Below are positions 46,413 to 55,296 of a DNA stretch of 64,000 nt, one piece after another. Both the position numbers and the translations under genes were made by a program. Source of the stretch: Pseudomonadota bacterium (GTDB taxonomy: Bacteria > Pseudomonadota > Gammaproteobacteria > Steroidobacterales > Steroidobacteraceae); NCBI GenBank assembly GCA_021847105.1, contig JAJZUT010000001.1, positions 1 through 64,000 of the forward strand, read 5' to 3'. The notes beneath the pieces are model-generated. The model had not been told where the DNA came from. It saw only the letters and a program-made list of their open reading frames with translations, and ran no database searches. Numbering within the stretch: position 1 is the stretch's first letter; the number at the start of each line of letters is the position of its first letter.

Positions 46413-48491
46413 GTGAAGTTTTTGTTGCAACCGGCGCGCTGGGCGCTGTGGCCGCTGCTGCTGATGGCCGCGGGGCCAGCGCACGCCATTGATCAGCTGA
46501 CGTTCACGGTGGGCCAGGTGCGAACCTCCCGGGCGCTGCTCGGCGGTGGCCGGGTGGTGGCGCGCCTGGACGGCGCCGGTCTCGCCGTGCAAGCGCACGC
46601 CGCCTCGGTGCAGGTGAGGACTGCTGGCGTAGCGCCGCTGCACAACGTGATGCTCAGCTGCGCCGATCTGCAGATTGGCGCAACACTGGCCTGCGTCGGC
46701 GGTCGGTTCGCGGCGCTCACCGGCGCACTCGGCCCCCTGCAAGGGACGCTCACCGCCCGCTACGACCCGCAAACCGGCGCGGCTCAGCTGCACGCCGATC
46801 ATGTCGTCGTGGCGGGGGGCCATATCGCGCTGTCGGGGACGCTACAGAGCGGTCACTGGCACGTCACAGCCAGCGTCACCCGGATCGAACTGGCGCAAGC
46901 GACACGCCTCGCCCAACCCTGGCTTGCTCTGCCCCCGGGCGACACGCTCACCGGGCGCGTCACCGGGCACCTTCTCGCCGCCAACCAGCCTGCGCCGCAG
47001 GTTCAATTCGCGCTCAGCAGCCGGGACCTGAACTTCAGTAATGGGGCGGGCACGGTGGTCTCCCAACACGTGGCCGCTTCGATGCGCGCCTCACTGGCGC
47101 TGACCGGAGGCGGACTGGTCGCTGCGCTGCGGCTGACGGGCTCCAGCGGCCAAGCGCTGGCGGGGCCGGTGTACCTCGACTTCGGCGCGCACCCCGCGCA
47201 GCTGCAACTGAATGCCGTTCGGCGCAACACGGGCGTCCTCCAGGTTTCCCACCTCGAGCTACACGAGCGTGGCGTCATCGATGCACAAGCGTCGGCCGTG
47301 CTGACCTCAGGAGTGCATCCGGGTATCCAAAGCGCCCGGGTCCGTCTTATCCGACTGACTTTCCCCGGCGCGTACACCAGCTTCCTGCAGATGTCCCTCG
47401 CCTCCTCGGCGCTCGGATCGCTGCACAGCAGCGGCTGGGCGAGCGGCACCGTGGCACTGCGCGCGGGACACATTGAGCGCATCGACGCGACGCTGCACCG
47501 CTTAGACTTCTCTGACCCGGCGGCGCGCCTCTCGGTCACGAACGCGGACGGCGCGATTCACTGGACACTGGCCTCGGGCGTTGCGGTTGCACACTCGCAT
47601 CTGAGCTGGCGGCGAGTCGGCCTGTACGGCCTGACGGGGGGTGCCGCCCATCTGACCTTCCTCACCTGGAACCACAACTTCGCCCTGCTCGGCGGCAACG
47701 TACGCCTGCCGATATTCAACGGCGCGATCATCGTGCACACGCTGGTGGGGCGCAATCTTGCCACGCCCCATGCGCAGTTGGACTTCAATGCCGACCTGAC
47801 ACCGATCAGCATGCCGGTGCTCTCGAGGGCGTTCGGCTGGCCGGTCATGAACGGGCAGTTATACGGGCACATTCCCTTGGTGCAATACCGCCACCACGTG
47901 CTGAAGTTTCACGGCGCACTGGTGGCGCACGTATTTGGCGGCGTGATCACCGGCACTCACATTGAGCTCGATGATCCACTCGGCCAATGGCCGGAGATGT
48001 TCGCCAACGTCACCGCGCGCGGCCTCGACCTGGGGATGGTCACCCACACCTTCGCCTTCGGCTCGATGACCGGACGGATTGACGCGGACATCAACGGCCT
48101 GAAGCTCTTCGACTGGTCACCGGTCGCATTCGATGCGCGCATTTACACCATGCCGGGCGACCGCTCACCACACCGGATCAGCCAGAAAGCGGTCACGCGC
48201 ATTGCGGCATTCGGCGGCGGTGGCGGCGAAGTCGCAGCGGCGCTGGAATCCGGCGTGCTGCAGTTCTTCAAGACCTTTCATTATCGTCAACTCGCCATCG
48301 GCTGCCGGCTGCACAATGAAGTCTGCCACATGTCGGGCGTAAGACCGAGCGACGACGGCGGCTATTATCTCGTGGAAGGCAGTTGGCTGCCTCGCCTCGA
48401 CATCATCGGCAACGTGCGACGGGTCAACTGGCCGCAAATGCTCTCGCAGATCCGGCAAGGCATCCACAACGGCGGCGTGAAGGTCAACTGA
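46413..48491 (+). CDS. YdbH-like large envelope protein
   Basis: A 692-residue exported protein with a signal peptide (residues 1-25, ending AHA) and long stretches of alternating beta-strand sequence. The C-terminal part resembles proteins of the YdbH/AsmA-like group: LKLFDWSPVAFDARIYTM, then a glycine-run RIAAFGGGGGEVAAALESG, YRQLAIGCRLHNEVCHM (with two cysteines) and YLVEGSWLPRLDIIGN. In E. coli YdbH works with YnbE and YdbL in anterograde phospholipid transport between membranes; here the next gene is a DUF1318 protein (YdbL type), supporting this assignment. Confidence 0.65.
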   Translation: MKFLLQPARWALWPLLLMAAGPAHAIDQLTFTVGQVRTSRALLGGGRVVARLDGAGLAVQAHAASVQVRTAGVAPLHNVMLSCADLQIGATLACVGGRFAALTGALGPLQGTLTARYDPQTGAAQLHADHVVVAGGHIALSGTLQSGHWHVTASVTRIELAQATRLAQPWLALPPGDTLTGRVTGHLLAANQPAPQVQFALSSRDLNFSNGAGTVVSQHVAASMRASLALTGGGLVAALRLTGSSGQALAGPVYLDFGAHPAQLQLNAVRRNTGVLQVSHLELHERGVIDAQASAVLTSGVHPGIQSARVRLIRLTFPGAYTSFLQMSLASSALGSLHSSGWASGTVALRAGHIERIDATLHRLDFSDPAARLSVTNADGAIHWTLASGVAVAHSHLSWRRVGLYGLTGGAAHLTFLTWNHNFALLGGNVRLPIFNGAIIVHTLVGRNLATPHAQLDFNADLTPISMPVLSRAFGWPVMNGQLYGHIPLVQYRHHVLKFHGALVAHVFGGVITGTHIELDDPLGQWPEMFANVTARGLDLGMVTHTFAFGSMTGRIDADINGLKLFDWSPVAFDARIYTMPGDRSPHRISQKAVTRIAAFGGGGGEVAAALESGVLQFFKTFHYRQLAIGCRLHNEVCHMSGVRPSDDGGYYLVEGSWLPRLDIIGNVRRVNWPQMLSQIRQGIHNGGVKVN

Positions 48492-48604
48492 CCCGCAACG
48501 CCCGAGCGCACCCGCCGCCCGGACGGCGTGGCGCCGCCGCTTTGGTCAGGCAGCATTCAGCGGCAAATGTCAGAATATGCTCAGGGTCCCAGTGGAGAAC
48601 GTCA

Positions 48605-49309
48605 ATGAGATTCGCGACCTGCCCCGCACCGCTTGAGCACGCTTCCGTCGTCGGCCGTGCCCGCGCCCTGCGCACCGCGTTGATCGTCACGGCAATTGGT
48701 CTGCTCGCCAGCTGCGTTACGGTTAACGTCTATTTCCCGGCCGCCGCGGCGCAGAAGGCAGCCGATAAGATCATCAACGCCGTTACGGGCTCAGCCGGCA
48801 ATGGCTCTGCTCAGCCGGCAAGTCCGCAAAAGACGTCCGCAGCACCGCCCCCCACCGCGATCAATTCGCTGCATACGCGGCATGATTCGCTGCTTTCGCT
48901 GCTCGCCGGACGCATGGTGACGGCCCTGGTGCCGGTAGCACAGGCTGCTGGGCAGGTGGACCTCGACATCTCGACCCCGCAGATCCGCGCCATCATCGCC
49001 GACATGCACCAGCGCTTCGCTCACCTGAAACCGTATTTTCGTGCCGGTGTCATTGGCATCACCAGTGAAGGCATCATTGCGGTGCGTGACCAGAGCAGCG
49101 TACCGCTGATGCAGCGCGCCCGCCTGGCACAGCTTGTGGCGCAACAGAATCGCGATCTGTCGCAGCTGTACGCACAGATCGCCGATGCCAATGGCCACCC
49201 GGAATGGGTCGGCAATATCCGCAGCACCTTTGCCAACCGTTGGATCGCCCATGCCAAGGAGAATGGCTGGTACTACCGTGACAGCAGCGGCTCCTGGGTC
49301 AAAGGCTGA
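48605..49309 (+). CDS. DUF1318 (YdbL-family) lipoprotein
   Basis: A 234-residue protein. The signal peptide ends at a lipobox LLASC (about residues 33-37), followed by VTVNVYFPAAAAQKAADKII, a motif seen in DUF1318 lipoproteins and reminiscent of YnbE. A low-complexity Ser/Ala/Pro linker leads to the DUF1318 domain (about 118-232) with LVAQQNRDLSQLYAQIADAN and ENGWYYRDSSGSWVKG. It follows the YdbH-like gene by 113 bases. Combining the lipoprotein N-terminus and YdbL domain in one gene may replace separate ynbE and ydbL. Confidence 0.75.
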   Translation: MRFATCPAPLEHASVVGRARALRTALIVTAIGLLASCVTVNVYFPAAAAQKAADKIINAVTGSAGNGSAQPASPQKTSAAPPPTAINSLHTRHDSLLSLLAGRMVTALVPVAQAAGQVDLDISTPQIRAIIADMHQRFAHLKPYFRAGVIGITSEGIIAVRDQSSVPLMQRARLAQLVAQQNRDLSQLYAQIADANGHPEWVGNIRSTFANRWIAHAKENGWYYRDSSGSWVKG

Positions 49310-49369
49310 ACGGACGATCTTCAGCCCCGGACTCGCCGCTTGCCGCGGCGGGTCCGGATTGGGGCCGGG

Positions 49370-50188
49370 CTACTCGCGCAGGCCGGAACTGCGCGTCATC
49401 AGCACGACCGCCGCGGTGAACAAGCCGGCGATCGCGACGATCATGATGGCAAACGCATAGAGCACGGGTACGTCGGATTCGCCGAGGAAGCCGAAGCGAA
49501 AGGCGTTGACCATGTAGAGGATCGGATCGATTAACGACAGATGGCGCGCCCAGCCGGGCAGGCGGGAAATCGAATAAAACACCCCACCGAGATAGGTCAG
49601 CGGCGTCAGCAGGAAGGTCGGAATGATGCTGATCTGATCAAAGTTCTTGGCGAACATCGCGTTGAGGAATCCCCCAAGCGCGAACGTCACCGAAGTCAGC
49701 ACCGCCGCCCCGACTACGATCACGGGATGCTCGACCGGAAGATGTGTGAAGAATAGGGCCACCGCGCTCACCAGCAGCCCGACCATCGCGCCGCGCACCA
49801 CGCCGCCAGCAACATATCCCGACACGATGATCCAGCTCGGCAGCGGCGAGACCAGCAATTCCTCGATGTGCTTGCCAAACTTGGCGCCGAAAAAAGACGA
49901 AACCACATTAGTGTACGAGTTGTTGATCACCGCCTGCATGATCAGGCCCGGGGCGATGTACATCATGTAACTGATGCCGTCCATCGGTCCGATACGACTG
50001 CCAATGACCGTACCGAAGATGAGGAAATACAGTGTAGCCGTGACACCGGAGGGCAGGATGGTCTGGCTCCAGATGCGCACGATCCGGTGGAATTCTCGGA
50101 TCACAATCGTCTGGAAGCCAATGCGACGGACCTGCGTCATGGATAGCGGCTCGGGCTGGGTAGCCGCCTTCTCGAGCACCGTACTCAT
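49370..50188 (-). CDS. ABC-2 type transporter permease (YadH-like)
   Basis: A 272-residue inner-membrane protein with six predicted helices and the ABC2_membrane signature; TLYFLIFGTVIG, the YTNVVSSFFGAKFGKHIEEL segment and SPLPSWIIVSGYVAGGVVRG match YadH-type permeases. Its start overlaps the ATPase gene end by 4 bases. Substrate of the exporter is unknown; E. coli YadGH is likewise uncharacterised. It is the last gene of an apparent run from 53613 leftwards. Confidence 0.92.
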   Translation of the reverse strand: MSTVLEKAATQPEPLSMTQVRRIGFQTIVIREFHRIVRIWSQTILPSGVTATLYFLIFGTVIGSRIGPMDGISYMMYIAPGLIMQAVINNSYTNVVSSFFGAKFGKHIEELLVSPLPSWIIVSGYVAGGVVRGAMVGLLVSAVALFFTHLPVEHPVIVVGAAVLTSVTFALGGFLNAMFAKNFDQISIIPTFLLTPLTYLGGVFYSISRLPGWARHLSLIDPILYMVNAFRFGFLGESDVPVLYAFAIMIVAIAGLFTAAVVLMTRSSGLRE

Positions 50189-51105
50189 GCCGCGGCTCCT
50201 TTCTCGACCAGACGCATGAAGATCTCCTCAAGGCGGTTGACCTTGTTGCGCAGCGAGAGCACCTCGATGTCGAGGCTCGTGAGACGCGCAAACAAATCGT
50301 TGAGATTCTCTTCTTTGGAGACCTCGACCTCCAAGGTGTTCTCGTCAACCAGCTTGACCGGATAGGGCGGCAGGGCCGGCGCCTCGCGCAGCGGTCGGCT
50401 AAGAGTGAGCACGAACGTCTCGGTGTGCAGCCGGCGCAACAGATTGCTCATACGGTCGCGCTCGATGATGCGCCCGCCATCAATGATGGCGATGTTGCGG
50501 CAGAGTGTTTCGGCTTCCTCAAGGTAATGAGTGGTGAGAATGATCGTGGTGCCGCGCTGATTGATCTCGCGCAGGAACTCCCACATCGAGCGGCGGATTT
50601 CGATGTCCACTCCCGCCGTCGGCTCATCGAGGATGAGCAGCCGCGGTTCGTGCATCAGCGCCCGCGCGATCATGAGCCGCCGCTTCATTCCTCCGGAGAG
50701 CCCCCGCGAGGCGTGGTTACGTCGGTCCCACAGCTGCAACTGCTTCAGGTATTTCTCGGCACGCTCGCGTGCGACGCGGCGCGGAATACCGTAGAAGCCG
50801 GCCTGGTTGACCACGATGGTCAGCGGCGTTTCGAACAGATTGAAGTTAATTTCCTGCGGCACGACACCGATGCAACTCTTTGCCGCCTCGAGCTGGCGGT
50901 CGATGTCATAGCCGAAGATGCTCGCCTCGCCGCCGCTTTTGCGCACCAATGAGGTGACTATGCCGATGAGGGTCGTCTTGCCGGCCCCGTTCGGCCCGAG
51001 CAGCGCGAAAAAATCGCCCTGCTCGACGGCGAGATCGATGCCCTTGAGGGCTTGGACGCCGTTCTGGTAAGTCTTGGTCAGTCCACGGACGGAAAGCGCG
51101 TTCAT
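50185..51105 (-). CDS. ABC transporter ATP-binding protein (YadG-like)
   Basis: A 306-residue ABC ATPase starting at ATG 51105. Walker A GPNGAGKTT, Q-loop GVVPQEINFNLFE, signature LSGGMKRRL, Walker B LLILDEPTAGVDIE and H-loop TTHYLEE are intact. The C-terminal 80 residues after the fold (VKLVDENTLEVEVSKEENLN) match the DUF4162/YadG tail. With the overlapping permease gene it forms a two-component exporter. Upstream gshA is on the same strand with a 107-base gap. Confidence 0.93.
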   Translation of the reverse strand: MNALSVRGLTKTYQNGVQALKGIDLAVEQGDFFALLGPNGAGKTTLIGIVTSLVRKSGGEASIFGYDIDRQLEAAKSCIGVVPQEINFNLFETPLTIVVNQAGFYGIPRRVARERAEKYLKQLQLWDRRNHASRGLSGGMKRRLMIARALMHEPRLLILDEPTAGVDIEIRRSMWEFLREINQRGTTIILTTHYLEEAETLCRNIAIIDGGRIIERDRMSNLLRRLHTETFVLTLSRPLREAPALPPYPVKLVDENTLEVEVSKEENLNDLFARLTSLDIEVLSLRNKVNRLEEIFMRLVEKGAAA

Positions 51106-51212
51106 AACCCGCAAGAATCCCTTACCGGCGCGCTCGGCGCAATGGCCCGTGCGGGAGATTGACCGCCCCGGCCGATGCCTGCGCCTGCGCACCGGCACCG
51201 CGCCGGGGCCGT

Positions 51213-52796
51213 TCAGGCGGCGAAATACTGCGCCAGATACTCCTCAAAGGTGCCCCGATCGGCCGCCTCGATCGCCCGCTGGCGCTTGAGCGACGTGCGC
51301 GCCTCGGCGGCGAATTCGGCGAGTCGTTCCTCGTTAGGCGGATACATGTCCAGAAAATAAGCCTTGTGCTGCCGCGACATGCGCAGCGCGAGCTCCGCGA
51401 ACGACTCCCCAGTATTGGCCAGCTCGACCAGCAGCCGTGCCGAAGGGGTGCGCGCGATCTCATCGAGCTTGGCGCTCTGCACGGCAAGGGCCTGTGAATA
51501 CGGCCGCGCCGCATCGCCTCGGTCGAGGATATCGCACAGGCCGCGCATATCCTCGAGCAGTTCGTGGGCCCATGCGCGCATGGGCACCTCTCGGCCGTCA
51601 CGCCACAACGTCAATTCCGGTTCCCGACCACGGCGCGCGACAGTGAGGTGATTATGATCAACCGAGTGCTGCTCGCTGTCGGCGATCGGCGGACTGTCCT
51701 TGAGCAGGCACAGCGCGAGGAAGGCTTCGAGAAAGCGCAGCTTGTTCTGATTCACGCCCACCGGATCGAATGGGCTGACATCGAGCGCTCGAACCTCGAT
51801 GTACTCGACCCCCGCACGCTGCAGCGCCTGGGTGGGCCGCTCGCCCGATCGGGCAACGCGCTTGGGCCGAATGAAGCTGTAGTATTCGTTCTCAATCTGC
51901 AGGATGTTTGCATTGAGCTGGCGGTAGTCAGCCCCGGCGCGCACGCCGAGCGCGGCGTACGGCGCGTGCGGCGTACTGATCGCGCGACTGAGGTCACGCA
52001 CGTATTCAGCAAGGCTGTTCACCGAGACCGTAAGGTCCGCCTGATTTCGGTTGCGGTACCCGATGTCGCTCATCCGCAAGCTGGTCGCAAAGGGCTCGTA
52101 GGCAGTGTGCGCCGTGAGATCGGGCAGGTTATGCGGCCGGCCGCGCAGGAACGATTTGCACACCACCGGCGAGACACCGAACAGATACAGAACCAGCCAG
52201 CCGTGCCGGCGATAGTTGCGCAGCAGATCGAAATAGCGTGCTGAAACGAACTCATGTCCATGGTCGGAGGTGCCGAGCACCTCGGCGTAAGCCGGCCAGA
52301 AACTCGTCGGGAACGAATAGTTGAAGTGAACACCGGAAATGGCCTGCATCATGCGTCCGTAGCGCACGCCGAGCCCCTCGCGGTAGACGCTCTTCATGCG
52401 CCCGACGTGCGATTTTCCATAACGGGCGATCGGAATTTCCTCGTCGCGCTCGATTCGGCACGGCATGCTGGTCGCCCAGAGCAGTTCATCACCGAGATGC
52501 CGGTAAACGAACTGATGCATATCGAGCAGATACTGCAGCAGCTCCCAGGTCGTGGTGAACGTCGGGGTGACCAGCTCGATCAGCGCCTCGGAGTAATCGG
52601 TTGTGATGTTCTCACTCGTGAGCGCCGAGCCGAGGGCCGCAGGATGCGGCGTCTGCGCAAGCCGCCCGTCCGGGGTCACGCGCAGGGACTCCTTTTCCAC
52701 GCCTCGCCGTCCGCCGCGCAGCAGGTCGCTGCGGCCGCCGTTGAGCAGCGCGGCGAGGCGTCGCTCGAATACGATGTCGCGGGCAGTACCGCTCAT
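51213..52796 (-). CDS. gshA: Glutamate-cysteine ligase, proteobacterial type
   Basis: A 527-residue enzyme making gamma-glutamylcysteine, the first step of glutathione synthesis. GGRRGVEKESLRVTPDGRLA (substrate site), TDYSEALIELVTP, ISGVHFNYSFP and SDIGYRNRNQADL are the marks of class-1 GshA. The length matches E. coli (518). The DUF1499 gene lies 19 bases upstream on the same strand and the ABC genes downstream. gshB is not in the window; a GST (54616-55212) is near. Confidence 0.97.
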   Translation of the reverse strand: MSGTARDIVFERRLAALLNGGRSDLLRGGRRGVEKESLRVTPDGRLAQTPHPAALGSALTSENITTDYSEALIELVTPTFTTTWELLQYLLDMHQFVYRHLGDELLWATSMPCRIERDEEIPIARYGKSHVGRMKSVYREGLGVRYGRMMQAISGVHFNYSFPTSFWPAYAEVLGTSDHGHEFVSARYFDLLRNYRRHGWLVLYLFGVSPVVCKSFLRGRPHNLPDLTAHTAYEPFATSLRMSDIGYRNRNQADLTVSVNSLAEYVRDLSRAISTPHAPYAALGVRAGADYRQLNANILQIENEYYSFIRPKRVARSGERPTQALQRAGVEYIEVRALDVSPFDPVGVNQNKLRFLEAFLALCLLKDSPPIADSEQHSVDHNHLTVARRGREPELTLWRDGREVPMRAWAHELLEDMRGLCDILDRGDAARPYSQALAVQSAKLDEIARTPSARLLVELANTGESFAELALRMSRQHKAYFLDMYPPNEERLAEFAAEARTSLKRQRAIEAADRGTFEEYLAQYFAA

Positions 52797-52815
52797 GAGA
52801 ATACGGAACCTCGTG

Positions 52816-53613
52816 TCAGCGCGCCTGCATGCGCTTCATGAATAGCCGGATGCGAGCGGCATTGGTACCAAGATCGCTCAGGCCGACTCTCGACTCGCTG
52901 CGCACGTCGATGCGAGCGCCAGTGCCGTTTGGCTGCACACGCACCACGACGTCATCCTTGAAATCAAAGAAAAAGGTGTGTGCGGTCGCCTCCAGCCGAC
53001 CATCGGCCGGCACGTATGCATCGATGCGCCAACCCAGCGCTTGGGCGACGCGACGCGCCCGGGCCAGCGCCTGCGCCGGCGGCAGGTCCAGAAGGAGCGG
53101 TTTGATGTCTGGGTAGTACTGTGCCTGCAGTTTCGGCACATCGATCATCTTGCCGCCTGGACCGGGCACTTCGCGCTGGTATTGCGCAGGAGCGGTGGCA
53201 TGGGCCCGCGCGCGCAGCGGCAGAACCGCAACGAACTGCGGCGGGTGGGTCAGATCGGTGGTGATGTCGTTGATCGGCGGGCTCCGTTGCGCACGCGTGA
53301 CCCAGGAGAGCACATACGCCGAGACGGCCAGGCCGATGATGATGCCGACCACGGCGGCTGTGCCGGGTATGCGCGCCCCCTTGGCAGTGGCAGCCAGCAC
53401 GCCGATGATGCTCGTTGCAGTGCCAAGCACCACCACCCCGAGCCCGATCACCAGGGTCATCAGCGCCACACCGACGCCCGCGAGGTGAAACCGGTTGAGC
53501 GGCCCTGCCAGCGCGGTCAGCAGCAGCCCGACCGCAATGATCGCGAGACCCGCTTGTGTGATGCGCCGCGGCCAGCGCGGCGGCCGCAGCGAGGGAAAGG
53601 GCGCGGTGCTCAT
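52816..53613 (-). CDS. DUF1499 membrane protein
   Basis: A 265-residue protein with three predicted helices (about 18-40, 45-70, 85-110) followed by a DUF1499 domain (about 120-262): NDITTDLTHPPQFVAVLPLR, YYPDIKPLLLDLPPAQALAR, and the ending VGLSDLGTNAARIRLFMKRM. The function of DUF1499 is unknown. ATG 53613 chosen because earlier open codons precede no family residues. It shares a divergent promoter region of about 96 bases with the phosphorylase gene at 53710 and appears to be co-transcribed with gshA. Confidence 0.9.
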   Translation of the reverse strand: MSTAPFPSLRPPRWPRRITQAGLAIIAVGLLLTALAGPLNRFHLAGVGVALMTLVIGLGVVVLGTATSIIGVLAATAKGARIPGTAAVVGIIIGLAVSAYVLSWVTRAQRSPPINDITTDLTHPPQFVAVLPLRARAHATAPAQYQREVPGPGGKMIDVPKLQAQYYPDIKPLLLDLPPAQALARARRVAQALGWRIDAYVPADGRLEATAHTFFFDFKDDVVVRVQPNGTGARIDVRSESRVGLSDLGTNAARIRLFMKRMQAR

Positions 53614-53709
53614 GGAACGATCCCCGTGACAGGCGCCGAACTTGTTGCCCGGCTTGGTTTGAGGCATCTTGCAGCCTCGCGGCCACTGGCGCAACAGAGA
53701 ATATCAATC

Positions 53710-54555
53710 ATGATCGGCATCATCGGCGGGACGGGTCTTTACCGCATGGAGGGCCTGCAAGTCAATGAAACGCGGCAGCTGGACACCCCGTTCGGATCGC
53801 CGTCGGCGCCCGTGATGCTCGGGAACCTGAACGGCAAGCCGGTCGCGTTCCTCGCCCGACATGGCCTGCAGCACCATCTGCTGCCGAGCGAAATCAACTT
53901 CCGCGCCAACATCTGGGCACTGAAGAGTGTCGGTGTACGCACGGTGATCGGCGTTTCCGCCGTCGGCAGCCTGCGCGAACAGATCCGTCCCGGCGACCTC
54001 GCCCTGCCCGCGCAATATCTGGATTTCACCAAGGGACTGCGCGCGGGAAGCTTCTTCGGCCAGGGAATGGTCGCGCACGTGTCAACCGCGCATCCGACTT
54101 GCGCGAGCACCAGTGCGCTGCTCGCGCGTGCCGCCGATGCGCTCGAACTGCCCCTGCATCGGGACAAGATCTATGCATGCGTCGAGGGCCCGCGCCTCGG
54201 CACCCGCGCCGAGAGCTTCTGGTTGCGCGCCGCCGGTGCCGATCTGGTGGGCATGACCAACGTGCCTGAGGCATTCCTCGCGCTCGAGGCACAACTCGGC
54301 TACTGCACGGTCGCCGTGGCGACAGACTACGACTGCTGGCTCGATGACCCGACGCAGCACGTCTCGCTCGAGCAGGTAATGAATCAGTTCCGCGACAGCT
54401 TGGCGCACGTACAGCGGCTAATCACTCTCGCCGTCGCCGATTACCGTGATGACGACACTCGGCCCTGCCGCCAAGCGCTGCGCGCAGCAGTGATCACGCC
54501 ACGCGAGCAACTTACCGCCGCACAACAGTCCATCCTGGATTTTCTTGCCAGTTGA
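53710..54555 (+). CDS. Methylthioadenosine / methylthioinosine phosphorylase
   Basis: A 281-residue purine-nucleoside phosphorylase of the MTAP family. IGIIGGTGLYRMEG begins the protein; LARHGLQHHLLPSEINFRAN is the phosphate/substrate region; VSAVGSLREQIRPGDLALP, CVEGPRLGTRAESF and GMTNVPEAFLALEAQL are conserved. It phosphorolyses the 5'-methylthio-nucleoside formed from S-adenosylmethionine in polyamine synthesis. In several gammaproteobacteria this clade is the methylthioinosine-specific form; which one applies here cannot be decided by eye. Confidence 0.92.
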   Translation: MIGIIGGTGLYRMEGLQVNETRQLDTPFGSPSAPVMLGNLNGKPVAFLARHGLQHHLLPSEINFRANIWALKSVGVRTVIGVSAVGSLREQIRPGDLALPAQYLDFTKGLRAGSFFGQGMVAHVSTAHPTCASTSALLARAADALELPLHRDKIYACVEGPRLGTRAESFWLRAAGADLVGMTNVPEAFLALEAQLGYCTVAVATDYDCWLDDPTQHVSLEQVMNQFRDSLAHVQRLITLAVADYRDDDTRPCRQALRAAVITPREQLTAAQQSILDFLAS

Positions 54556-54615
54556 ACGTTGCATCGGTGCGGGGTGCAAATACCTCTGGGCTGCACAGCG
54601 ATGAGGCCCGCTCCG

Positions 54616-55212
54616 TCAATTCCCCTCGCGCACCATGGCGCGCTGAAAGGCCGGGCGCGTCACGACGCTCTGCGCGTAAGCGTCAATCAGCGGTGACTTT
54701 TCGAGCAATGGACTGCCGCTGAACATGGCGAGCGCGGTGCCATAGAGAATATCCGCGGCGCTGAACCGCTCACCGAGCAGATACGGTCCGTGGCCGAGCG
54801 CCTGCAGGATCGCCGCGACAACCTCCTCCACCACTACCCAACCGGCGGTGCCGCGCGGCACTGCGGCGCCAAGGAATTTCGACACGAAAGCCGGCTCGAA
54901 TACGCTGCCGTAATACGCAAGCCAGGACAAGTACGCGCCGCGCTGCGCATCACCCACGAGAGGCCCAAGACCACGGTCGGCGAATCGATCGGTCAGGTAC
55001 AACGCGATCGCGGACGATTCGAACACCACCATGCCGTCATCGCTGAGCGTGGGAACCTTGCCATGCGGATGGGGATTGGCCGGATCCACCGCGCCGGAGC
55101 CATCGCGCTTGCGGATCTCGACGTGGCGCAGTTCATAGGGAACCCCGAGCTCCTCGAGCAGAAAGATAAGGCGCGTGGAGCGAGTCTTGGGATGGTGGAA
55201 CAGAGTGAGCAT
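54616..55212 (-). CDS. Glutathione S-transferase family protein
   Basis: A 198-residue protein with a thioredoxin-like N-terminal domain (about 1-80: FHHPKTRSTRLIFLLEELGV, then the cis-proline GKVPTL and the DDGMVVFESSAIALYL glutathione-gamma-glutamyl site) and a helical C-terminal domain (about 90-195). The residue pair RSTR in the catalytic region suggests a serine-type GST. Substrate unknown. It is convergent with the phosphorylase gene and downstream of the patatin gene. Confidence 0.92.
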   Translation of the reverse strand: MLTLFHHPKTRSTRLIFLLEELGVPYELRHVEIRKRDGSGAVDPANPHPHGKVPTLSDDGMVVFESSAIALYLTDRFADRGLGPLVGDAQRGAYLSWLAYYGSVFEPAFVSKFLGAAVPRGTAGWVVVEEVVAAILQALGHGPYLLGERFSAADILYGTALAMFSGSPLLEKSPLIDAYAQSVVTRPAFQRAMVREGN

Positions 55213-55296
55213 TAGGTCCCCCGCCGCGATCGTTGATTGTATAAATATACAGCCCTCCGGGACGCACTCGCGACCTGCCGAGCAAGCGGGGCGTGC

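Noticed and set aside
52978..53709. In-frame upstream extension of the phosphorylase gene
   Set aside because: It runs antisense through the DUF1499 gene; the family N-terminus IGIIGGTG begins exactly at ATG 53710.
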